From NCBI RefSeq assembly GCF_964204645.1, contig NC_134029.1, forward strand, positions 24,322,450 through 24,386,449: DNA of 64,000 bases, given 5' to 3'. The notes below the pieces were generated by a model. The model had not been told where the DNA came from and searched no databases. It saw only the letters and a program-made list of their open reading frames with translations. Numbering within the stretch: the stretch's first letter is position 1; every line of letters begins with the position of its first letter. Shown piece after piece: positions 37,862-48,900 of the stretch. A program made the translations under genes and the position numbers. This DNA comes from Tubulanus polymorphus. Lineage: Eukaryota > Nemertea > Palaeonemertea > Tubulaniformes > Tubulanidae.

Positions 37862-38016
37862 GGCCCAGTTACGCAGTCATGACTCGACTGAAGTCAAAAA
37901 GTAGTCTAAATCATAAAAGCGTCGTCAAAATTGGTTTGAATACTTAGATGGTATTAGGCATAATAAGTTAATTCTGATTGATCTTAGATTGAAGCCTTGT
38001 CTGCGTAACTGACCCC
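37862..38016. mobile_element. Short inverted-repeat element (family 1), about 155 bp
   Basis: Starts ggcccagttacgcagtcatg and ends ttgtctgcgtaactgacccc; the two ends are inverted relative to each other. Internal part more diverged. Lies in the intergenic region between the receptor genes. Confidence 0.6.
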
Positions 38017-39343
38017 TGTTTCCCGTTTCGGATATGAATTGATTCGTAAAAGTGAAATCGACTTCGTTAGAAATTCTGCTTCGCTAAAAATGATTCGCGA
38101 CGTTGGCGGTTTGCACGTTTTTGTTACAGCGAAATAAACCACAGCCGTCGAGCTTTATCAAATTTGATACCAGTATTAGATCTCATTCGATACGGACAGT
38201 TATTTACGAGCGACGTGGCAGCTTAAATTCATCAAGTTTCCGAACGAAACGACGTAAAAATAAATATTGCAAGTTTTCTTTAACAGTCACGGATTTCATT
38301 GATCGAATCGAAGCGTGTTGGCAATGAAAATAACGATCAATCAAACCAGCTCGAACCACCGTGGGAATAAACACCTTCGAAAACAATTCCATCCTAGCAG
38401 ATTAGGACAAACACGCGGAATCCAGAATAAACCCCGCACAGAAAGAATGGCGATTATTTTTCATCCACGCGATGTGAATCATTATTCATAATAATCATCG
38501 TTTCAGTAATATCCGTGTTTCTGTGAGAGAACGATTTAAACGAAACGGAATTTATTATTCCATCGTCGCACTGCGCATGCGCGTTTACAGCCATCCGCTT
38601 CATCACGTGACCATGATGCAATATCGGCGGCCATTTGCGTTTGACATCGGAGAAGTCAAAGTGATTACTTCGAGGTGTTACCAAGATCATAAAATGCTAT
38701 GATATCCATACACCACTGGTGCTATGTTTGGTGGCAAGTCAAGAAAGCTCGCCAGGGGTCAATGATGACGTCACTTTGATGCTAGATTGATTTGTGACGA
38801 AAAGAATTTACTAGACAAATCACAAATTCAAAATTATTGAATATTCTTAGAAAAACCCAGTGAAAGTTCAACCATCTCAAATCAATGAATAACCACGATG
38901 CTGAAATGACGTTGATTGAAGAGCGATGAAATTGTGAGCCCGAATTCTTTAAGATAACTGCTATTCGAAACCTCTTCCGCTGTTCGAAGGTCAAGGCAAC
39001 TCTAGACGGTTCCCTACACCGCATTTACAATGTGAATATAGGGTTAGAGTTAGTGCATGATGCTAATAAGTTGAGGAATAGGTATCACGCCAAGCTATCG
39101 TTCATCATCAACCAAAATCTGACTTCCCAGAGGCGGTCATTTCCGACAAGACGTCAACTCGAATTTTCCATGGCGGAAGCATATCTAGCAAACAGGAAGT
39201 CGAGTTGCAGACGATTTTTCACCATTTACGGAATCCGAAGAAAGCGAAGTTATTTGAGGCACTCTCCGGTTCATCCGCTTTCAATCGCACCTCCGAAATA
39301 CCCGACCGAAAACACTCGTCAAAACGTGACCAAACTTCGTTAA

Positions 39344-39349
39344 TTTAAT
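39344..39349 (-). terminator. Possible polyadenylation signal of gene A (ATTAAA)
   Basis: On the minus strand ATTAAA occurs about 40 nt after the gene A stop codon and is followed by a GT-rich stretch. ATTAAA is the commonest variant of AATAAA. An exact AATAAA occurs only about 840 nt further downstream (near 38548), so a longer 3' UTR is equally possible. Confidence 0.25.
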
Positions 39350-39389
39350 CAAAAAACCGCAACACAGAGATGATCAATCTCCGCATCTG

Positions 39390-39979
39390 TCAATCATCGT
39401 CCGGTATGTGTTTGTTCTTGTACATTGGGCGGAGCAACAAGATGGCAACAGTCGAAACTGTCGTAACTATAAAAAATAACCAAAACAAAAACCGATCGAT
39501 AATAATGGCTATATCCTGCCACTCCCTGATTATGTTAATTTCGAAGTCAGCTTTTTCCTGTTTGTCGATCAGAATTCGTAAATGTCTCACAATTTCGTCG
39601 TCGGTCGAGTTGCGAGGTCGTTGACTGACCGCGTTGACGGTTATATTACCGCGCAGTTCCTTATCGCCGGTATTGTTTATACACGGACCGAGTTTCGTGC
39701 CTTCCCCGTCCGTGCCATCTTTGAACACCGTTCGAAAACTGGAAAACTGATGAGGTCGAAGCATCGGTCTGTCCTCTTCGCTACGAGCTTTTGTCTGAGC
39801 TATTCGTTCGTATTCTTTTTTATGAAGACACATCAGGCGACTGAGTCCGGCTAACACGAGGTATCGCAGCCATTGAGGCGGCCTTTTATCACCTATACCT
39901 TTGTGGTGAATGTTTAGTATAACTACGGCCGATACAACTGATATTGACGTCATCGCCATCACAACTGTCAGATATACAC
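39390..39979 (-). CDS. Gene A exon 6 (terminal): M3, cytoplasmic loop, MA helix and M4 of nAChR
   Basis: 590 bp with the stop TGA at 39392-39390. The acceptor is a long T-rich tract ending tttcag at 39980. It begins [13 protein letters not shown] (M3), then LNIHHKG and [10 protein letters not shown], a cytoplasmic loop of roughly 120 residues with three potential NxT/S sites (cytoplasmic, so probably unused), an amphipathic segment around [14 protein letters not shown], and M4 starting at [15 protein letters not shown], with a short tail ending KHIPDDD. The W-x4-A-x3-DR pattern before M4 is typical of nAChR subunits. Confidence 0.95.
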
Positions 39980-42900
39980 CTGAAACAAACAAAAAAAAAA
40001 ACAGAAGATATTACAAATTGACGGACGGCTATGAAAACAACAAGTGCAATGTCTTAAATCAAGTGCAAAAAATCTTAATTGCCTTTCCATCCCGCCCTGG
40101 TGAGAGGTCTTGTAATCGGGTTTTCGAAATTTCCGAAGTTCAACGAAGGCTAAAAAAAGGTTTTTCATCGGCATCATAGAAAGGGCTGATGATTCTTCTC
40201 GAGTACCACCACACTTTAGGATATCCGAATTCTCAATGTGTGTGTCATACATGAACTGACATTATCATTGTGTTTGTGATTTTCATCGTATCTATTGGGC
40301 ATGTTTAAATTTTCCCTGTAAGTAGCAGTTCTTTTCTCTTTTTCAATTTGCTAATATCATAGGCTAATATTTTCTTCATTTTTTCCCATACGTAGTCGGC
40401 TAATCCACCAATATCTCCTCCATTTAGAAATATCTGATTCCGGATCTTATTATTGTAGTACGATCTATAAGCCAATAGCGAAACTGAATAATGCCGTATT
40501 TTGATTACGAACCAGACTGAAGCAAAAACTCGGCGTAATGGACAAACAATCATCCATTGCGCTTCGAATTCCACGACGTATTTTATTCAGATCTGCCGGA
40601 GGTTTTTCATCTGATAAATAACAAATCCTGAGCAATATATAATAGCCAATAGTTTATCTAGATTGAATCGGGAATAATATTTTCAGTATTAATGGCAGAA
40701 TCGACTGACTGACGAGAACTCTCAGTCAATGATACGATGTTTTTTTTTCAGTGAAGGGGATTTGGTTCCATAATACACCGGGTGTTGAAACGCTACAACT
40801 GCTGCAATCCTGAAGATAATGTAATTGAAGAAGTGATGATAGATTTATTACGATTAATTGCTGGAGATAAAACCGGGAATTTCTGACGTTTCGAAGATCT
40901 AACCCTTCTTCACGGCTCACAAGAGAAACTCACAGCCTTCGATTATGAATACGTCGATGATCATAAATGGTTATGAGACTTGGTGAAATATAAAAGGCAT
41001 TTCTGGGAGAAAATCTTTGAATTCTAAAATACGTATTAATTGCCGATTCATGACCGAAACTGTATTTAAGAATTTCATAATGTTTACCGGAAAATATTCA
41101 GTTTGATAAATTCCACATTTAGCGCAATATTGATTGATAAAGTCAGATTTTTTCCATCACGAATCTAAGCATTGGAAATTATCCAAATTCCAAATTAACA
41201 TATCGGTGATAATGCTAAATCATTAGCAAATTTAGAATTTGGATTTTCACCCGATAGTACGTCAGGCAGTGCCATCTAGTAAAGCATAACGAAACTACAA
41301 ATTATTTGATAGCGAACAGACGTTTTTTTTCAATCTGAAATCAATCAAGTTATTTAACTGAACCGAATCGAAAATGCCCTTCGTACAGAAGTGAAATCAA
41401 TCTAACCAAACAGTACGGAATCGGTTACGTGATTTTTCTTCGATTTAAATTCAAATCGATTAACACTCGAAATGTCAACTTTTAAAAGGCGCCAGCGACT
41501 GATGCGGAAGTTGGTCTAACGCATGAGTTTGATCGATTTGCGATTTGCATAAAACGTCAAACGCGGAATGTGAAATAGATCCCACACCCGAGAGACGCCG
41601 ACTGCGAATTGCATAATGAAATTTGTTATTTAAAAGATTTCAAGGCGAATGCTTCCAAATCGAACGCGCAGTTAATGAAGCCGATTATATATTTCTCGAT
41701 AAGGGTTGTCATAATGGCGTCGCGCGGTGAATGGATACCGGGTATTTCGTCAATTCCGGTTTTCAGAACGGCGGCATCGCGCTGTTATCTGTAAAACCGT
41801 GTTCTGAAACACCTCTGACACACGAAACGACGAATAAATTAGATTCGTTTTTCATCAACTGCAATGAAGTGTCTTTACCCTTCACCGGGCACAGAAATGA
41901 ATGGCGTCTTGGACGCGAAACCTCGAGTCATCAATTTTACACATATCGTTTCTGAATGAAAAATCAGTTCAGTGGCGTTTTAAGGCTGAGTATTTCCTGT
42001 GACTGGGAGCATTATGATTTACTATCATACATTTACCTACGTGGAGTAATTAAAATTCTATCGAGTTATTTCTAACTCATTTTATCGTTCAAAAATTTTC
42101 AAAGTTTTTTTCGCTCCAAAATTTTTCAGAAAGAAAATGAGCACAGATTATTCACATTTTACATTAAACATATTTCATATTAGGTGGTAAAGGTATGGCC
42201 TAAGCCAGACATCAAACTCGCGTATACGATGGTGGGGTTTAGTCAAAACTTCGATACTGTCGAATTAACTATCGATAAGTTGTAGTTTCAATACGTTCTC
42301 AAATAGTATAGCAGCAAATGTAAGTAACGATTTCACAATTTTCTTTCCTTCTGAAAACTTGGAATTCTTCATTTCGAATATTGTTAAATCGATTTTTATT
42401 GATTGATTGTCAAATCGATTTTTTTCTACGGAATCATTGATGTTGCGCGGGGAGCTTGAAATACAACGAAAAAAGCGATTGCGACAATTTTGAAAATTTA
42501 GATTATTCAGCGACAGGTTTTGTGGTGATGAAGATGATTAATGTTTGACAGATTTACGTGAATTCCCATTCGAGTCGACACTTTAAAATCTCTCCTCGTC
42601 ATCGGAGTGGGAAGGTTTTGAAATAGTCACAGACGTGTTAAAACCGAGGACTCGTAAAAACATAAATCAAAACGAAAGAAAGATAACAACAACCGACGCG
42701 CGGCTATTTCAGGTTAGTTTTAAAGACACGATCATTACGGTGAAGATACTGCGGTAAGAAAGTGCTATCAGGTGTCAGATGACATTAGAATGTCCGTCAG
42801 AATGACGCACATAGATTTATCAGATCGAAAAAATAAGTATTTTTTCTTCATCGACGCGCAGTTCATGAAAAATCGATAGTGCCGACACCGGGTAATATGA

Positions 42901-45900
42901 ATAAACGTATCGATAGAGTATTGGTTTATTCGGTGGAAGAAATGTCTTATTATTTTCATTATCAAAGTTTGAAATACTTCAAATTCATATCTGAAATATA
43001 GTCTGAATACAACGATATTTGAGTGAAATTTACATATAAAACATTCCTTCCATACGACGCCAAGTGAAGTGCTAACGATCCTCGATCCTCGATAGTCGAT
43101 CCTCGATAGTCGATCCTCGATAGTCGATCCTCGATAGTCGATCCTCGAAGTATCTTCGACACGACATAAGTTTTATCGTTTAAATTATGCACAATAGATG
43201 AATATGAAAAATTAATCCGTTCCATGAACTTGTGAATTATTCAGAATAATTCATTTAGTAACATTTCCTACTTTTATAATTGTTTCGTATATTTTTCTAA
43301 ACGTTCTGCACACAGACAGTATCGATTTGCGTTAAAGTGTTTGCAGTGAAGCTTTCGCGGACAGAAATTAGGTCACCGCTAACCGGGTCAACTAATCATT
43401 GGTAAGTCACCTAATGCCATCTAGCGGCGAACGATAACAATATTTCATGAGTCATCTTTCGAATGGATAAGTTGATATTTTTTCTGTGTATTCAAAAATC
43501 TTTCCAGTATAATTTTGCGAGACATCTTTGCAGACCAAATCTGTTACTGAATGAATTGCTTTAGCAAATTCGATTAAGGGGGTTGTGTAAGGATGAAATT
43601 TTAGCTATTCAAAAATACAAAATGCCAATCTCTAAAATGTCTTCGGCGTTTATTAATTGTGTAGTTTTCGATGGTTTTCAGTACCAGCTTGTTACGTGAT
43701 GTAATTACAGTTTCAAACAAAAATAGCAACAATTTTCAACGCAGGAGGGAGAGGGAGAGGGAGAGGGAGAGGGAGAGGGAGAGGGAGAGGGAGAGGGAGA
43801 GGGAGAGGGAGAGGGAGAGGGAGAGGGAGAGGGAGAGGGAGAGGGAGAGGGAGAGGGAGAGGGAGAGGGAGAGGGAGAGGGAGAGGGAGAGGGAGAGGGA
43901 GAGGGAGAGGGAGAGGGAGAGGGAGAGGGAGAGGGAGAGGGAGAGGGAGAGGGAGAGGGAGAGGGAGAGGGAGAGGGAGAGGGAGAGGGAGAGGGAGAGG
44001 GAGAGGGAGAGGGAGAGGGAGAGGGAGAGGGAGAGGGAGAGGGAGAGGGAGAGGGAGAGGGAGAGGGAGTGGGAGGGGGAGGGGGAGGGGGAGGGGGAGG
44101 GGGAGGGGGAGGGGGAGGGGGAGGGGGAGGGGGAGGGGGAGGGGGGAGGGGGAGGGGGAGGGGGAGGGGGAGGGGGAGGGGGAGGGGAGGGGGAGGGAGA
44201 GGAGAGGGAGAGGGAGAGGGGAGAGGGAGAGGGAGAGGGAGAGGGAGAGGGGAGAGGGAGAGGGAGAGGGAGAGGGAGAGGGAGAGGGAGAGGGAGAGGG
44301 AGAGGGAGAGGGAGAGGGAGAGGGAGAGGGAGAGGGAGAGGGAGAGGGAGAGGGAGAGGGAGAGGGAGTGGGAGAGAGACCGATTCTTAACGACCTCAAG
44401 CGCTTACGAATCTAAATCACAATTAACATTGAATATTCTATCAGGATTTAAGAGCTGAAACTAATGCGTATTGTTATTAACAATTCAAGCGAATAAATCA
44501 TAAATTTTAATATAAAACTGGGTATAATTGAGGTAATTTAATAACCATATCAGCTCAGGACCATTAGCTGGTGCGCCATATCAAACCGGGTTACAATTGG
44601 CATGCGAATTATCATGAATAATCTTCTATTTCACTGATTCTCAACTCGGTTTCTGTTCGACTCAGTGAAATATCTATATCATCGCTACCGAGGTCCCTGA
44701 TTCTTAACTCAATTTGAAATATTTGCAATCCCCGTAATAAGACGGCTAGTTTTACTGTACGGAACTATATTCAGTAATGAATAGAGATGTTTAACACTGT
44801 GATGATATTAACTCGTGGCGCTGTGTTTTTTTCTCATTAACTGATGAGAAATAATCTCGTAATTATTTATAGCTACAGACTGTTAGATGACGCACACATT
44901 GCCTCCGGTTACGCACAGATTACCAAAGGTTCGACTGTTCAGATATCATTCTATATGTATGTTTATAGATACGTAAAACAAGGGTGGATCCACGGCGGAC
45001 TTGTGATGAGACTTGCACGAGTCCATCAAAGTTTTTTTGGTTGCCTTTTTTAATTTTGTCGACAACGATGACTGGCGTATTTTAGTGCAGGAGTCCACGT
45101 GATATTGCCTTTTTGGATGAAAAAGTGCCCTTTTGGGACAGGACAAGCCATCAGAATGGCATCTGCATAGAAAAGTGTGTCCCAAATGTGAAGGCACGAA
45201 AACTTCGTCGAGCATGAAATACAAAGGAAATGATGATTTTTGAAAATGCACATATTCTGGACACTTGATGTCAACAAGTTTTCGAGATTAGCCGTACATA
45301 ACAACATTGGATAATCAGAGGATTTACAAACTTTGAGGGGGGAGGTGCCTTTCATGTCAATCATTTATACGATTTTAGCCACCGATATGGCGTGCTGGTC
45401 GAGCCGAAAAACCACATGGCTGCAAGACCTCGATACAGTATTAAAACATCGACTCTAAAACAAATTCGTTCATTATCAAACTTCCTCGTAAACTGAGTCC
45501 CCCGAAGAATAATAGAAACTATTTCTTAAGCTCTCATATTTTGAGCCGTAAGAAGTATTTTGTGTAACTGGGTGTTGAGCCGATTACTGATTCACTCCAG
45601 GAAATCAAATCTTTCAAATGGCGCCTTGGATTTATTTTATGAACTTTGCCTTTAACGATGTCGGTATGGACTGGGTTAATTCCTCATTACTTTGATCGTA
45701 TTGAAGCCGGCGCGCTTTGGGACCAGTTGGTTCATTTTTTTCTAAACTTACCAATCAACGGTGCGAACTCGGAAGTAGGCGGCATGCTTTCGGCAATAAG
45801 CAGCATGAATACAGAAAAGGCCAACAATACAGTCAAACCAAGAGTGACTTTCTCTCCGCTGTCAGGTGGAAGCATAAATCCAACTAGAGTTAAGGAAGAT

Positions 45901-48900
45901 AGCAAAACACATGGAACTATCACATTGAACGTGTAGTACAGAGTTCGACGCCGTAGATGCAGATAAAACGTCACATCCGGAAACGGTTCGTCGCAACACG
46001 GATACCGTATCACGTGACGTCGTACTTTAGTCTCGACTAGTTCCCATTCGCCGTGGTCGACATAGTTCGACAAGTCGACGTTATGCGTTCTGTTAGTTAC
46101 GTCCACCTGATAACCGTCGTAGGCCCACGAGCCCATTTTCAATTTACAGATTTGATCATCGAACGGAAAGTAGGTTATATCCAGTTTGCATGAGCTGCGT
46201 AGACGGACGATCGGCGGCCAGAAAACGTTCCCGTTTGCTCCTACCATCGATAAAGCCTTCATATATCCTTTTGAATAGTCGTCAACACTAAATAACAATA
46301 ACACAATCATTAGATTTAATTCAGATTCTTATATCAAGCTATTTCAATAAAATACGTTTACGGGAGCACCCTGGAGGGTACATGTTGGTATAAGGAATAT
46401 TTTCGACGGTTATTCCCAGTTAGAAAACGAACCTTGATGAAATTACTTTTTTTAATGAAAAAGCCAGTTTTTTCAAACCGAGCCCCGGGATACTTTCATA
46501 AAATCATTTTAGCGCTGATATTATCGATCCGTTCATTCTTATACGGAAAACAGATTTGCGCGGAAAATGGAATTACTCAAACACATTATGTTTCAATTAG
46601 AAATGAGAACAGCTGCGGTAGATCTCAGTAACAGACCTTACCTGTTATACAGCACTATATCTGGACGCCATATAAATGTGCACGGTATTCTAATCATACT
46701 CAGTCCTCCGAAATCATCTGGATTCCAAATCAACTTTTGGTCGATCCATTCCTGAAATTATATACATCGAAAATATTTACTCATTTAAGAAGATCTTATT
46801 TCATTCTGTTCTACATGGTTTAGATGGTATATTTTGTATGTTTACTTCTTACACAATCCGTCCTTAGATAATGCAGGAATAGTAGTTTCATGTTATAAGA
46901 AATACGTAGTAATAACATAAATCTTGCATGAATGTATACAGATATACGAAATTCTTTTTTAAATATCGATGATGTCACTAATGAAAGTAAGATATCTGAT
47001 TACAATGGACGTATTATTTGAGAGACATCATCTCATCAGATATTCCGACTGCATTTAAACTGTTTTTCAAGTCGTTGTGGTAGAAATAGTTATAGCTCAG
47101 TTAGCGATGCGGTGACTCAGTTCATACGGCACGAGGGTCATTAGTTTCACCTTTACTTACATCAAACACTGATACGTCACCAGTGTTCACTAATTACCGC
47201 ATCCTTGGAAAATGACAATAGGCGATAAGGAGGTAATAACTGTACACAGTACGAGTCGTTTATACGCTCGTTAACCGTAGAGGTCACCTTCAATATATAC
47301 CGCAGAATTCAGATCCACAGTTATCGGCTCAAATTTGATTCTAAGGTTGAAAATGAACTTATCTTAACTCTATAAAGAATCAAATTAAATCGTGCACTGG
47401 GTCCTGAACTTTAAGCAGGTATTTATATATTCATATTCAAGTAAAATCTGGACAAGAAAAATCAATTAACTGAATATCGCTGGCGCTTAATGGTCTCGGG
47501 AAATATTTCAAATCTCGTGCAAGTTTTTTTAAATAGTTCTCACCTGATCAAGCCAGATATTTAGTGTTAGCACCTGGTTGCGTTCATCCTGTAATATAAA
47601 AACAAGAAACAAAAACAAACATTATTTCATCATATCACGCAATCCGCTGAGATCAGCACGACATTGACAGTCGCTGTACTACACAGAACAACTCGTGAAA
47701 AACTGTTCACCTTTCACAGAAAAAAACAACCAAATAACATTTCTATTAGTGGCCATCGCGTGCAAGACGCCTCTACTCAAACCGTGTGCTCGACTTGTTG
47801 GTCTTAATCTAGAAGATGTTTATTCATCGACAAGACGAAGAAGTCTTTTAATAATACAGGAGTAACCCCGCACAGAGTCCGCGGGACCTGTGTGCGCCAA
47901 CATCAATTGACCGCAGAACTGTTTCATCGCTCCGCGTACTCAGCAAATTACTCTTCCAACACGTAAAGCTAAAGTGCAATAGTCAAAAATGTATGATTAT
48001 AGAAAAAGACACAGATGTGTATAAACCAATAACGGGATGCATCAAGATGAAAGCCTTCAGTTGTTTGATGGCTTTAGGGCTAATAACATCGCAACCACTG
48101 ACTGTTCGACCTGTCTCGCTGTAACCTTGCGTATAGATATGTTTTATTTTTTGTTGACGCCTCCAGATACAAACCACTGCGACAATCTTTTTATTTCATT
48201 TTTTATCCGTGTGTGTAAATGTATTTCTAGATGTGGTCGAGCCGTAAATCGATTCCGTGTCGGTAGGAAGGGGAGGAATCTAATTTCAGAGTTTTCTATG
48301 CTTGGTGTAAATAGTTCACACCCCGCAATCTGGAGGCTGTTCCTGTTTGGTCGAAAACAGTAATTTTTTTTAAAAACCTTTCTAAGTTTTTCAACTGAAT
48401 TTCAGCCCCTTTTATTTGGCCACGTGGTGATGCCATGTATTGGAATTTTATTTTTGGAAATTTTGACATTTCTCCTCAAGTTGCTAAGCTTTAGTTTGTC
48501 AGTTTTCTGGACGATCGGTGAAGTTCCAAACATCTTTAGCTCTCAGTTTATATTCATTTATGAATGAAATTATGATTCACCAAAACACTGTGGAACTGTC
48601 TCGATCCGCAGTTCAACAATATGACAGTTCGAAACGGTCGCGTGTCTCAAGGCTTTCGATCAAAACCAGCGCGTCAGAGATTGTGAAGTAAATGAGCTGT
48701 ACGGGTGAAGATCCGTTTGATGGACTGAGGATAATCGCAGTAGAATCATGAGTTCGGCACGCAGATCGTAGAAAGCTGTTAGATAAGGCAATTTGATCAC
48801 TGTTCGGGTGGGATGCTTACTGTTAATCGACCGTGACGTAGCCTTCGACCGTAATACGGTTTCGGGATTTTATGCGATTCGATTGTGCGAACAAACGCTT

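Larger units (their letters stand above)
33201..39389. other. Intergenic region between genes A and B
   Basis: Lies between the stop codon of gene A and the start codon of gene B, so it should hold the 3' UTR and polyadenylation site of A and the promoter and 5' UTR of B. A CpG/GC-rich patch is at about 33475-33605. A (GAT)n tract is at 34356-34386 and an inverted-repeat element at 37862-38016. A short direct repeat built on cttggagaaat/cttggagcgtggagaaat is near 36325-36395. No convincing coding exon was seen. Confidence 0.55.
39980..45751 (-). other. Gene A intron 5 (5.8 kb)
   Basis: Separates M2 from M3 coding sequence in phase 1. It contains the large (GGGAGA)n/(GGGGGA)n tract at 43741-44383, a 14-bp tandem repeat at 43077-43148 and a probable mobile-element fragment at 45000-45400. 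No additional exon is needed or seen. Confidence 0.85.

Noticed and set aside
39582-39854. 90-codon plus-strand frame
   Set aside because: Antisense shadow of gene A exon 6.
43671-44458. Long frames of RE, GE/GR and PL/SL dipeptides
   Set aside because: Translations of the hexanucleotide tract on both strands; no flanking coding signal.
45646-45936. 96-codon plus-strand frame
   Set aside because: Antisense shadow of gene A exon 5.
47711-47756. Minus-strand ATG with a signal-peptide-like frame ([14 protein letters not shown]) and a phase-1 GTGAAC donor
   Set aside because: The phase would suit the missing exon 1 of gene A, but it lies downstream of exon 2 (in intron 2), and the next acceptor (exon 3) is phase 0. 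It cannot be exon 1 as the genomic order stands.
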